From Shewanella sp. UCD-KL12 (GTDB lineage Bacteria; Pseudomonadota; Gammaproteobacteria; Enterobacterales; Shewanellaceae): a stretch of 64,000 nt of DNA. The notes beneath the pieces are model-generated. The model had not been told where the DNA came from and did no database searches. It was given only the letters and a program-made list of their open reading frames with translations. Numbering within the stretch: position 1 is the stretch's first letter; every line of letters begins with the position of its first letter. The stretch covers positions 892,320 through 956,319 of the forward strand of contig NZ_MPHJ01000001.1 in the NCBI RefSeq assembly GCF_001957125.1, in the 5' to 3' direction. The position numbers and the translations under genes are program-made. Positions 38,567-47,443 of the stretch are shown piece after piece.

Positions 38567-38764
38567 CTATTTGAGTGCTCGATATTGATTACTTAGTGCA
38601 TCATATTGAAAACCTGCATCGCTAAGCTTCTTCTCCAATTGGCTGATGGAAATATCCAGATCGTAATACAGTGCTTGTTGATCTTTGCAGTTCAATCTTA
38701 GGTGTTCATTGGCAATGCCCACTAAGATCTCTCCAGATAAGTTACATAGTTCAGTACTGATCAT
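38567..38764 (-). CDS. DUF4250-like small protein
   Basis: A 65-residue soluble protein. The pattern (ILVGIANEHLRL, LYYDLDISISQLEKKLSDAG, YDALSNQYRAL) resembles the DUF4250 family, which typically reads LLS-VNTKLRD and ends with YDEERNQF. The true start is the ATG at 38764, preceded by a very strong GGGAGGAG ribosome site; the frame extends 26 codons further upstream without support. The function of the family is unknown. It is read in the same direction as the LysR gene, 211 bases before it. Confidence 0.7.
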   Translation of the reverse strand: MISTELCNLSGEILVGIANEHLRLNCKDQQALYYDLDISISQLEKKLSDAGFQYDALSNQYRALK

Positions 38765-38883
38765 AAGCTCCTCCCAACATTCCAATACAAATAGTATTTC
38801 ACACTGCTCTTTTAGTATGAAACTAAAGTCCAATATTACCAATAGCAGGGGGGAGTGAGGAGTAGAAGGTGTAACTGGGCGAA

Positions 38884-38923
38884 GTAGAAATCATAGTGAA
38901 TAGGCATGTACTATGATTTCTAC
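38884..38923. repeat. Perfect 13-bp inverted repeat downstream of GH97
   Basis: GTAGAAATCATAG (38884-38896) and CTATGATTTCTAC (38911-38923) around a 14-base loop. It is 15 bases beyond the GH97 stop. Neither side has a T run, so it is a stable 3' hairpin rather than a standard terminator. Confidence 0.7.
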
Positions 38924-38937
38924 ATGATACAGGTAAG

Positions 38938-40884
38938 CTAGAGTATCTTTGTGAGTTTTAATGCATACCCACCATTTTGTGCCATATTGATCTTTACAAT
39001 ATCCTGTTTGGTGACGGTTTTAGTGATTAACTTATAATCTTCAGCAAAATTATCGGCGTTAATACCATCCTTAACTAATTGCATCTGATACTCGCCTGCA
39101 TCTAAGAAGCTTAAAGGTATCTGTTGCTCTCGTTGTTGCTGATTGGTCATGCCGCCGATGTACCAATTTTTTCCAGAGCGTCTTGCGATGGTTAAGTATT
39201 CTCCTATGCTGGCATATAGCACCTTATAGTCATCCCATACTGTAGGAACGCTGGAGATGAATGTCGGGATTTCAGGTTCAGACTGATAACGGGTTGGTGT
39301 ATCAGCGAGCATTTGCAGTGGACTCTCATAGAGGACATACATAGCGATTTGATGTGCACGTGTGGTTAAACTCATGGGACGTGACCATACTTCATTAAAG
39401 TTTTTCTTTTGAGCATTTGCCATTGCGCCAGGGGTATAGTCCATTGGTCCGGCTATCATACGAATAAATGGCAGGTGAAGGTTATGAGTCGATGTTACCT
39501 CTGACCACTTATTGTTTTCTAATCCTCGTACCCCTTCTCGTGTCATGACATTGGGGTAAGTGCGGTGGATCCCCGCTGGTTTATATGAACCATGGAAGTT
39601 GACCATGATCTTATATTTTGCAGCCATGGCTGCTGCACGCCAGTAAAAATCGACACGCTTGATGCTATCGCTGTCCATAAAATCGATTTTTACGCCATTG
39701 ATCCCCCATTTGGCATAAAGGGCAAAGGCAGCTTCCATATCTTTGTCTAATGCATCGAATGGCACCCATAGCTGGACGCCGACGTCTTTAGATTTAGCGT
39801 GTGAGATGATGGCTTGCATATCAATATTTGGTAGAACTGTGAGCACATCATCTTGAGATGACCAACCATCATCAATGAGAATATTTTCAATACCGAACTC
39901 GGCAGCAAAATCGGCGTAGTATTGGTACGTTGCAGTATTTATCCCCGCTTTAAAATCGACCCCTTTGAGGTTATTTTCGTTGTACCAATCCCAGGCAATT
40001 TTTCCTGGTTTTATCCAAGATGGATCCTTAATTCGACTAGGCTCAGCTAAGGTGTAACTCATCTGATTGTCGAACAAGTCAGCATCAGTTCTAGCGATGG
40101 CCATAATGCGCCATGGGTAATCACGTTGTTTGCTGACTAGCCCAAGATCTTGAGTAAACTCATCCTTATCATTTAAATCAAAAGGATGTACACCATAGAT
40201 TCCTCCATCGCTGCTACCTCTAAGCCATAATCCCGGAAAGCTTTGCAGATCTGTTTCCGTTAATAGCACATTGACCCCATTGACGACAAATAATGCTGGC
40301 AAACTGCCGAGTTCATCTGGGTCAATACTTTTAGCTGATACAGGAGTAAATCGGGGTTGAGTCGCGGTTCGGAATTTTTTCTCAAAGGGGAAGTAGGAAA
40401 AAGCACCATCGACGAAGTTGAAATGAGCAGTTTCAGATTTAAGGTGGCTTTCACCAGTTTGATTGGCTGAAAAGCGATAGGCTACGCCTTCATCAAAGGC
40501 TCTAAATGATACGTGGTAGTTATCGTTAAAATTGACCGTTAATTGGTTATAGCGATTGTCGATCTTGGCCGTTCTGATTGGGAGCACTGGGGTGAGTGTT
40601 TCAGAAACCGAATGGCGTTTTATATTTTTAACTTTAGGGCGTGAGCCAAATTGGGAGCCGTCTGTAAATGTCATGGCGATATTAGATGGACTGATCAGCT
40701 CTCGTCCATCGATACTCACTTGATAGCTTAACTGCTTATCGGTAGATACTGTGACTTGAATACTCCCATCTGGGGAGCGGAGCTGATAATCATCGGCTAT
40801 AGCGATAGATGTTGGTAACAGGACCAGCCCAATAAGTAGTGGGTATTTACTTGTTGATTTTCCCTTTGAAAAGCACTGCAACAT
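38938..40884 (-). CDS. Secreted glycoside hydrolase family 97, probable alpha-galactosidase subtype
   Basis: A 648-residue exported enzyme. The signal peptide (YPLLIGLVLLPTSIAIA) precedes the GH97 N-terminal beta-sandwich (LRSPDGSIQVTVSTDKQLSY), a central TIM barrel (about 280-540; IAWDWYNEN, ILIDDGWSS, GVKIDFMDSD, MTREGVRGLE) and a C-terminal beta domain. GH97 contains inverting alpha-glucosidases (SusB) and retaining alpha-galactosidases. The aspartate in KIDFMDSD fits the retaining type, where it acts as nucleophile (from memory). A MelR-like regulator and gal genes nearby agree. Start: ATG 40884 with AGGAGAAAGGA just upstream; a TTG at 40902 was rejected. It follows the receptor gene but a terminator intervenes. 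Confidence 0.88.
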   Translation of the reverse strand: MLQCFSKGKSTSKYPLLIGLVLLPTSIAIADDYQLRSPDGSIQVTVSTDKQLSYQVSIDGRELISPSNIAMTFTDGSQFGSRPKVKNIKRHSVSETLTPVLPIRTAKIDNRYNQLTVNFNDNYHVSFRAFDEGVAYRFSANQTGESHLKSETAHFNFVDGAFSYFPFEKKFRTATQPRFTPVSAKSIDPDELGSLPALFVVNGVNVLLTETDLQSFPGLWLRGSSDGGIYGVHPFDLNDKDEFTQDLGLVSKQRDYPWRIMAIARTDADLFDNQMSYTLAEPSRIKDPSWIKPGKIAWDWYNENNLKGVDFKAGINTATYQYYADFAAEFGIENILIDDGWSSQDDVLTVLPNIDMQAIISHAKSKDVGVQLWVPFDALDKDMEAAFALYAKWGINGVKIDFMDSDSIKRVDFYWRAAAMAAKYKIMVNFHGSYKPAGIHRTYPNVMTREGVRGLENNKWSEVTSTHNLHLPFIRMIAGPMDYTPGAMANAQKKNFNEVWSRPMSLTTRAHQIAMYVLYESPLQMLADTPTRYQSEPEIPTFISSVPTVWDDYKVLYASIGEYLTIARRSGKNWYIGGMTNQQQREQQIPLSFLDAGEYQMQLVKDGINADNFAEDYKLITKTVTKQDIVKINMAQNGGYALKLTKIL

Positions 40885-41093
40885 ATTTCCTTTCTCCTGC
40901 AATAATCGTGGATAGACAGCGGGGCATTCTGCTATGTCTAATTATCATTGAAGCATTTACACTCCAGTGAAGCGCATTAAAAAAGTGTTATTATTTCCCA
41001 AAAAATCACCTATGACATTAAGGTGAATGGTGACATGGCATTAAAGTCGGTGAGGTATATATTTGAGGTAGAGAGTGTATATGTTTAAGCACT

Positions 41094-41121
41094 AAAAAAG
41101 CCCATCAAGTAAGTGATGGGC
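41094..41121 (-). terminator. Rho-independent terminator after the TonB-dependent receptor
   Basis: Read on the minus strand, GCCCATCA-CTTACT-TGATGGGC is followed by TTTTTT. It lies between the receptor and GH97, so GH97 either has its own promoter or is expressed by read-through. Confidence 0.88.
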
Positions 41122-41165
41122 AAATAATGAAACCTGCGATGGAGGCACAGACTTCATTTTCAGGG

Positions 41166-43964
41166 TTAAAAATTAAAGCGAACACCTGCACGATAGCTAC
41201 GTCCCCAGCTGGAAATGTAGTCAACGTGGTTTTTATCGCCATTGAGGTACTGAACGTAGTCAGGGTCAAGTAAGTTATTTGCCTCGAATGTTAAGGTAAT
41301 ATGTTCATTGATATCATAGCCAAACTGCATATCTAATTGGCCCCACTCATCAACTTGTAATGTTTCTGATGTGTAATCACTGAGCTCATTAGACCAATAC
41401 CATTGCTTACCTAAACTGTATTCAGAGCGGTAGTTATAAGCGATATTAACCATGAACCCGTGCTGCTCATAAAAGCCAACAATGTTGTACTGGTTATCTG
41501 ATAGGCCTTTGAATGGTAGTTGCTCACCATCTTCAGTAAATTCACCTGATTCACTGTTGTTATAAGTATAGTTGGCTGATATACCAAATCCTGCCAGTGA
41601 GTCGGGTAAGAGCTCATCAAATGTTTGTAACCAGTTCAGTTCATAACCGCGGATCCTAGACTCATTATCATCGTCGTTATATGGACGTGTTATTTCAAAG
41701 TCCGCTCCAGCAATGGTTTCATGAGTTGGTTCATAGATGACAAAACCATGTAATTCTTTATAGAAAAAGGCGGCGTTTAATGTGCCTGTGTCGCTGTAAT
41801 ACCACTCTAAAGCGGTATCAAACTGATCGGCGTAATAGGGTTCTAAACCAGGGTCGTTCTCGTACATGAAGTTTTCTGGTGGGGTTTTCTCCTCGTTTTG
41901 CCAAAGTGATGTTACGGGAGACAGGTTGGTCAGTGGCGGTCTGGAGATGGCTTGAGAGAGTGCGACACGCAGGTAGAGATCGTCAGTTAGACCTAGTTTA
42001 GAGTTTATACTGGGAAGGAATTTAGAGTAGTTACCTTCAAACTCTACTAAACCAACTTGATCGACGGCATCAGTAAATAAACCGTTTTCATCGAATACAA
42101 TATTGGCTGGATCTTGGGAGTAGCCCCATGATGTAACGGTGGTATCAATGTAGCGTAGACCAAAATCAAGCATATATGGCATGCCTGCTATCTCATCCTC
42201 AATGATCAGCTCTGCGTAGGCGTGTATGGTTTCCTCCTTTACACCATAAGTGTTACCGCCAGACAGGTTAGGGTGTGTGGTTAGGTACTGGTCAAAAGCG
42301 TCAGCATCTAGCGAACGGTAATAGTCAAATAGTCCTGGAATATTTATTCCTGCCCAGGTATTCGGTAAGTTTGCACCTGTGCCGCCCATGAAGTCGTCAA
42401 AGCTCCCAGGGTTGATTGCACTATCAGGCAGTGGCCCCCAGAGGGTATTACCGGCAATATCTACTTTTTCACTGTCAGGTGCATTAACCCATTCACTGTC
42501 TGTTGCGCCATTACGGAAAGTATAAGCACTGGCATTTTCCTGATCCCAGAAGGTTTTTCCCTTATCCTGCATGTTATAGCCAGTTCCAAAAAGAACTTTG
42601 CTTATGAAGCTATCTTCAGGTTCATAGGTACCATCAAAAATAAAGTTTCCAGTCTTATCTTTTATCTTGTCGCCGTTGACCCGAGCATACCAACCACCGT
42701 AATCAATGTTCTCATCTAAAGTTGTATCACCAAAGCTAATATCAGGTACCTGTTGGCCGTTATCCCAATTCATGGTTAAGGTATCAATGGCGGTACGGAT
42801 CACTACCCAGCTCACTGCGGCAGAGGAGTCTTCAGCTTCAGAGTATGCTGCGTCAAAGTTGAAGTTAAAATTGTCCCAGATATAGTTAACATTCAGACCG
42901 ACTTGGTAGGTTTCACTGTCACGGGGATTTTGTGCTTCAAGTAGTTCCGCGATAGCTGGTGACCCCATGTTGCCTGGTTCACCAATGGTGATGCTGTTTG
43001 AATGGCCATCTTCACCGAAAGACACATCTTGGATATTGTCCATATTGGTGCCTTCAAATAGAGCAAGTGAGATCATATTACCAGTCGATTCAATCTCATA
43101 TTTGGTATATAGCGCATCGAAATTTATGTCTAGTTCAGACGTTGGACGCCATTGAATACCTAAGGTTCCACCAGTACGCTCTCGCTTATCGGTGCTAACC
43201 ATCACATTAGGCCAGCTAGGTAAGCGACCAGCAATTTCAGGGTTGCCCCCCTCCATCAATTCAGCTTCATTCCATTCATTCCAACCCCATTGAGCGCTGT
43301 GGCTATCAAACCGGGTGAATGAAGAAGTACGGTTGGCTGAAAATAGGATCCCTAACTCCTCATCATTGAAAGTCTCACTAATTAAAAATGAGGCTTGGGG
43401 ATCCACTTCTCCAGCTCGTTCGTTATAGTATCCCTCAATTGAACCCGCAATTTTGCTACCGACATTGAGTGGCTTTAGTGTATCAATGTTGATGATTGCA
43501 CCAATGCCGCCTTCAGGCAGTGAGGCTTGTTGGGTTTTGTTGACCTGAACACCGCCAATCAATTCAGCTGCAATCAAATCATAATTGAAATCACGGCCAA
43601 CGGTTTCGGAAGCAATTTTTCGTCCGTTAAGTGTGGTTACGTTATAATCGCCACTTAATCCTCGAACTGTAATGCTTTGCCCCTCACCTCGTAACCGATT
43701 AACGCTGACTCCTGGGATCCGCTGCATGGCCTCTGCGACATTACTGTCAGGGAATTTTCCGATATCTTCGGCAACAAGCGCATCAACGACATTATCGGCT
43801 TCTTTCTTAATAGATTGGGCTTCTTTGAGACTGCTCAATACGCCTCGAACTTGAATGACCTCTATCTCGTCTTCCTGGTTTTGAGTGTCGACTTCCTCAG
43901 TGGAATAAGCAGAGGTAGTCGCCAATGCTAAGCTGATCGCAATGGCAAGGTGATTTCGTTTCAT
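41166..43964 (-). CDS. TonB-dependent receptor (Xanthomonas/Caulobacter carbohydrate type)
   Basis: A 932-residue outer-membrane receptor for active uptake of a large solute. The signal peptide (MKRNHLAIAISLALATTSAYS) is followed by a TonB-box-like IEVIQVRGV, a plug domain (about 50-170; EDIGKFPDSNVAEAMQRIPG, TVRGLSGDYNVTTLNG) and a barrel ending in the terminal phenylalanine of YRAGVRFNF. The LSSLKEAQSIKKEADNVVDA stretch is typical of receptors in sugar-utilisation loci lacking SusD. Neighbours point to a galactose-containing oligosaccharide. The ATG at 43964 has AAGGGAA nearby. It is divergent from the AraC regulator across a 345-base control region. Confidence 0.92.
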   Translation of the reverse strand: MKRNHLAIAISLALATTSAYSTEEVDTQNQEDEIEVIQVRGVLSSLKEAQSIKKEADNVVDALVAEDIGKFPDSNVAEAMQRIPGVSVNRLRGEGQSITVRGLSGDYNVTTLNGRKIASETVGRDFNYDLIAAELIGGVQVNKTQQASLPEGGIGAIINIDTLKPLNVGSKIAGSIEGYYNERAGEVDPQASFLISETFNDEELGILFSANRTSSFTRFDSHSAQWGWNEWNEAELMEGGNPEIAGRLPSWPNVMVSTDKRERTGGTLGIQWRPTSELDINFDALYTKYEIESTGNMISLALFEGTNMDNIQDVSFGEDGHSNSITIGEPGNMGSPAIAELLEAQNPRDSETYQVGLNVNYIWDNFNFNFDAAYSEAEDSSAAVSWVVIRTAIDTLTMNWDNGQQVPDISFGDTTLDENIDYGGWYARVNGDKIKDKTGNFIFDGTYEPEDSFISKVLFGTGYNMQDKGKTFWDQENASAYTFRNGATDSEWVNAPDSEKVDIAGNTLWGPLPDSAINPGSFDDFMGGTGANLPNTWAGINIPGLFDYYRSLDADAFDQYLTTHPNLSGGNTYGVKEETIHAYAELIIEDEIAGMPYMLDFGLRYIDTTVTSWGYSQDPANIVFDENGLFTDAVDQVGLVEFEGNYSKFLPSINSKLGLTDDLYLRVALSQAISRPPLTNLSPVTSLWQNEEKTPPENFMYENDPGLEPYYADQFDTALEWYYSDTGTLNAAFFYKELHGFVIYEPTHETIAGADFEITRPYNDDDNESRIRGYELNWLQTFDELLPDSLAGFGISANYTYNNSESGEFTEDGEQLPFKGLSDNQYNIVGFYEQHGFMVNIAYNYRSEYSLGKQWYWSNELSDYTSETLQVDEWGQLDMQFGYDINEHITLTFEANNLLDPDYVQYLNGDKNHVDYISSWGRSYRAGVRFNF

Positions 43965-44309
43965 AGTGTTCCCTTTTATTCTAGACACAGCATGTGTTTT
44001 TATCGTTATCTTGGTTTGAATTAATAATTTCCAAACTCAGCAAGCCAATAGTTATTCAGCTCACGTTAATATTTATATCGCTAGAACACAGGCCGATACT
44101 TCCCGAAATGATGCCTATCGTTACTGTAAAATATCCTTAACATTTTTTAGCCTGCGATGGACGCAGTGGTCATTTTTAATGCGATTCATCTAATGGGATG
44201 GACAGTTATTCCTACTTACTGGCTATTTATTCCTGAAAAATAACTTTGGTTTGTTAATGAAATGTATTTATTGTAATTTATATTTTTCTTTATTAATCAG
44301 GGAATGATC
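43965..44309. promoter_or_regulatory. Divergent control region, receptor / MelR-like regulator
   Basis: Spacer between the receptor and regulator starts. It holds two direct copies of TTATTCCT at 44206-44213 and 44227-44234, exactly 21 bases (two helical turns) apart, as expected for AraC-family half-sites. A weaker related site, read on the minus strand as ATTTCGGGAAGTATCGG, is at 44093-44109. CCTGCGATGGACGCA at 44151-44165 is nearly repeated on the other side of the receptor gene (41133-41147). Confidence 0.6.
44202..44234 (-). promoter_or_regulatory. Proposed operator pair for the MelR-like regulator
   Basis: On the minus strand the two half-sites read AGGAATAACTGT (44213 to 44202) and CAGGAATAAATAG (44235 to 44223). 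They match AGGAATGACAGG upstream of galT and AGGAATAACAGG upstream of the symporter. The regulator start is 75 bases downstream. Confidence 0.55.
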
Positions 44310-45185
44310 ATGTTTGAATGGGTTGAAAGAATTTCATTTAATGAAGAAAGTCCGTTAACAGTTCAAGCACAAGATAATAAATTTGGTTTTCATAGGAAGA
44401 CGCCTGAGATCATGGAACACAGCCATTGGCACGGGCATATTGAGATTAATTATTTGTTCGATTGTTCTGCTGACTACCTGATTAATGGAAAAAGAATTAC
44501 CGTACCAGAAGGAAGAATGATCATCTTTTGGGCCTCATTTCCGCACCAGATGACTGCATCACGAGGGGAGGGGGAGATCGTCAATATTTACATCCCCTTG
44601 CAAGCTTTTTTGACCTGGATGCTGCCGAGCAGTTTTGTCAGCCAGCTATTGCATGGTGAGGTTATCGTATCGGACAGCCTGTATTCCTGTGATCAGGAGC
44701 TGACCTTGATTTGGGAGACCGATATCAGCAGTAATAAACCCTTGCTGGCTACTCAAGTTATCAATGAACTTCGAGGGCGTATTCGTCGTATGGCCATTGA
44801 GGATTACAGTACCTATGACTTGGCTAATAAAGTGGCGACGGGTGGCGATAAACCTGTGTTTGGTGGCTTGAGCCATATCCAGTCAATGTTGCGTTATATT
44901 GCCGATAACTACGATCAAAAAATTACCATTGAAAATGTATCCACTTCGACGGGCTTGCATAAAAACTATGCCATGAAGCTGTTTAATCGAGTGATGAAGG
45001 TGTCGATAAAGCAGTACATTAACCAATTGCGCTTGCAGCATGCGCAAGCGTTGTTGATTGATACGGAGAACCCTGTGCTCAATATTGCCCTGGAAGCAGG
45101 CTTTGGTTCGGTCAGCCGATTTTATGATATTTTTCAGCGTGAATTTGGCATGTCACCGTTAGAGTTTCGCCGTAAAGTTAGCTAG
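44310..45185 (+). CDS. MelR-like AraC family regulator
   Basis: A 291-residue activator. An N-terminal cupin-type sensing domain (HSHWHGHIEINYLFDCSADY, LINGKRITVPEG, IIFWASFPHQMT) and C-terminal double helix-turn-helix (ITIENVSTSTGLHKNYAMKL; ISLA-type NIALEAGFGSVSRFYDIFQ) align closely with E. coli MelR, which responds to melibiose, an alpha-galactoside. The second ATG (44310) is preferred because AGGGA is six bases upstream; the ATG at 44304 lies on top of it. It is probably the controller of the whole galactoside locus. Confidence 0.88.
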   Translation: MFEWVERISFNEESPLTVQAQDNKFGFHRKTPEIMEHSHWHGHIEINYLFDCSADYLINGKRITVPEGRMIIFWASFPHQMTASRGEGEIVNIYIPLQAFLTWMLPSSFVSQLLHGEVIVSDSLYSCDQELTLIWETDISSNKPLLATQVINELRGRIRRMAIEDYSTYDLANKVATGGDKPVFGGLSHIQSMLRYIADNYDQKITIENVSTSTGLHKNYAMKLFNRVMKVSIKQYINQLRLQHAQALLIDTENPVLNIALEAGFGSVSRFYDIFQREFGMSPLEFRRKVS

Positions 45186-45301
45186 CGAGGTGATTTTTCA
45201 GGACGGTTTTATTGTGTTTTAGTAAGCCTGTTGCTAAATGTTCATGCTTCAATCAGTCAATCTATTTTCCTTACTCCCATTTGATGTCGATATGCTCAGT
45301 C

Positions 45302-45313
45302 GATGACGTCATC
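45302..45313. promoter_or_regulatory. 12-bp palindrome GATGACGTCATC before the lipoprotein gene
   Basis: A perfect palindrome, 52 bases upstream of the lipoprotein start, in the 179-base spacer after the regulator. The same spacer has TTTTTCAGGA at 45194-45203, similar to the proposed operator. The protein bound here, if any, is unknown. Confidence 0.3.
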
Positions 45314-45364
45314 AATTGGGGGATGCCACTACATAATAACAACGCTAACTATAAAGAGACCATT

Positions 45365-47419
45365 ATGAGATCTGTATTTTTGTTGTCAGCCTGCGCCATT
45401 GCACTATTATCAGCCTGTTCAAATGAATCGCAGCAGGTCACCACGGCGCTGCCGTCAGTCGATAACAACGTTGCCATCAATGCATTGGCTGATACGTTAC
45501 AAAATCGCTGGACCCTATCTGATAACACTCTGATTTGGCAGGTCAAAGACAGCCATGAAGATCATATTGAATTCAGTGGTGAACAGGCCTCAGCCATTAT
45601 CTATTACGGCAGTGATGAGCAGGGCCTGTTAACCCTTAAGCGAAAACTCGTTTGGCCTATGTTGCGGACGATCCCCAATGATACCCATGCCAGTTTAATT
45701 CATGACTTTCCATTATCGGTGTCACCCAGTGTAGAGATCAATGGCCAAGCGGTGAGCCAAGAAGCCCTAAAGCAGGTGAAACTCGACGGCAGACTCACGC
45801 TTAAGAGCCAGCTCAATCAAGATGTCAGCTTAACCCGTACGTTATCACCGAGTCCGACGCAGCCGTTAATGGTTGAGCGACTCGTGTTTAGCAATACGGG
45901 CGCGTCGACCATTAATCTCTCGCTGACGGCTTTAGATTATCAGGTTGATACGCCAGCGGATGAAGGGGTCTATGGCAGCTATAACATTCAGGCTAGCAGT
46001 GATAAAGCCGGTGAGTTTGCGTTAGCGTCAGGTGAAAAATTAACAGTCTATGTTGATTTCAAAGCCACAAAAGCGGGGCAGAGCAAAGACTTTGATGCCG
46101 CGAAAGAGATGGAGTTACGTCAAGATTATGTGGCGGGTTTACGCCAAAACCTGCAACTAGTCACGCCGGATGACAACATCAATAGCATGTTTGAATTTGC
46201 CAAGTTGCGCAGCGCTGAGTCAATTTTTAGAACCAAGGGCGGGCTAATGCACGCGCCGGGTGGTGGGCGTTACTATGCAGCGATTTGGGCCAATGATCAG
46301 GCGGAATACATCAATCCCTTCTTCCCTTTTCTGGGTAATAAAACGGGTAACGAATCGGCCATCAACAGTTTTCGTCATTTTGCTCGCTTCATGAACGATG
46401 AAGGCCACGCATTGCCGTCATCGATTATTGCCGAAGGCGATGATATTTGGAATGGCGCGGGGGATAGGGGGGATTGTGCCATGATTGCCTACGGTGCCAG
46501 TCGCTTTGCCTTAGCCTATGGCGATAAAGAGCAAGCGCGTGCTTTGTTACCCCTCATTGATTGGTGTATTGATTTCAGCTATGCCCAACAAACGGCCCAT
46601 GGTGTCATAGCCTCTGACAGTGATGAACTGGAAGGGCGCTTCCCTGCGGGTGATGTGAACCTGAGCACCAATATGCTTACCTATGGGGCGCTTATCTCCT
46701 CGGCGCATCTTAACCGTGAGCTTGGCCGAGCCGAAGAGGCTGCGGATTATCAACAAAAAGCGAAGTTGTTAGCGAGCAATGTCGAGCGTTACTTTGGCGC
46801 AAACGTACAAGGCTATGAGACCTATCAGTACTATGAAGGTAATGACAAGCTCAGAGCCTGGATCGCATTGCCACTGACCTTTGGTTTGTTTGAGCGTAAA
46901 GATGACACCTTAGATGCGTTACTGTCTGAGCACTTGTGGAGTCCTGAGGGGATCTACAGCGAAGCGGGCAACAAGACGTTCTGGGATCGCGCGACATTGT
47001 ATGCGTTTAGAGGTATTTTTGCCGCTCAAGAAACGGATACGGCGATGCGTTATTTTAAGTACTACTCTCGTAAGCGTTTGCTCGGCGAGCATGTGCCTTA
47101 TGCGGTAGAGGCGTGGCCAGAAGGGAATCAACGCCACTTATCAGCGGAAAGTGCGCTGTATGCACGTGTGGTAACAGAGGGGATCTTCGGCATTGAGCCC
47201 ACCGGCTTCAACCGCTTTAAGCTGGCACCATATTTACCTACAGGTTGGGATAACATGTGTCTCAAGCACATCCGCGCCTTTGAAAGTGACTTTGATGTCT
47301 GTGTGACTCGTACTGAGGGCGCTAATAGCCAAGGCTATCAGGTGGTTATCGAACAACATCAAGGAGCGCGTCAGCAGATCAACTGGGATGGTCAGGCGCC
47401 GATCAGTGTAAGCCTTTAA
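45365..47419 (+). CDS. Lipoprotein, predicted (alpha/alpha)-toroid glycosidase
   Basis: A 684-residue protein with a lipoprotein signal (MRSVFLLSACAIALLSACSN, lipobox LSAC). An N-terminal beta-sandwich region (to about 270) is followed by an (alpha/alpha)6-type domain with APGGGRYYAAIWANDQAEYI (acid residues near 308-311), SIIAEGDDIWNGAGDRGD and AVEAWPEGNQRHLSAESALY (glutamates near 580-592). The C-terminal LAPYLPTGWDNMCLKHIRAF is like the closing beta domain of six-hairpin glycosidases. No named GH family could be assigned. Start: the frame is open from 45212, but the ATG at 45365 with AAAGAGA gives the lipoprotein signal. It is 24 bases from the halogenase gene, so an operon. Confidence 0.75.
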   Translation: MRSVFLLSACAIALLSACSNESQQVTTALPSVDNNVAINALADTLQNRWTLSDNTLIWQVKDSHEDHIEFSGEQASAIIYYGSDEQGLLTLKRKLVWPMLRTIPNDTHASLIHDFPLSVSPSVEINGQAVSQEALKQVKLDGRLTLKSQLNQDVSLTRTLSPSPTQPLMVERLVFSNTGASTINLSLTALDYQVDTPADEGVYGSYNIQASSDKAGEFALASGEKLTVYVDFKATKAGQSKDFDAAKEMELRQDYVAGLRQNLQLVTPDDNINSMFEFAKLRSAESIFRTKGGLMHAPGGGRYYAAIWANDQAEYINPFFPFLGNKTGNESAINSFRHFARFMNDEGHALPSSIIAEGDDIWNGAGDRGDCAMIAYGASRFALAYGDKEQARALLPLIDWCIDFSYAQQTAHGVIASDSDELEGRFPAGDVNLSTNMLTYGALISSAHLNRELGRAEEAADYQQKAKLLASNVERYFGANVQGYETYQYYEGNDKLRAWIALPLTFGLFERKDDTLDALLSEHLWSPEGIYSEAGNKTFWDRATLYAFRGIFAAQETDTAMRYFKYYSRKRLLGEHVPYAVEAWPEGNQRHLSAESALYARVVTEGIFGIEPTGFNRFKLAPYLPTGWDNMCLKHIRAFESDFDVCVTRTEGANSQGYQVVIEQHQGARQQINWDGQAPISVSL

Positions 47420-47443
47420 TTACAAACAAGGCAGGAGGCAGGG

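Noticed and set aside
45212..45364. N-terminal 51-codon extension of the lipoprotein gene
   Set aside because: It would bury the lipoprotein signal peptide, lacks a ribosome site and overlaps the intergenic palindrome.
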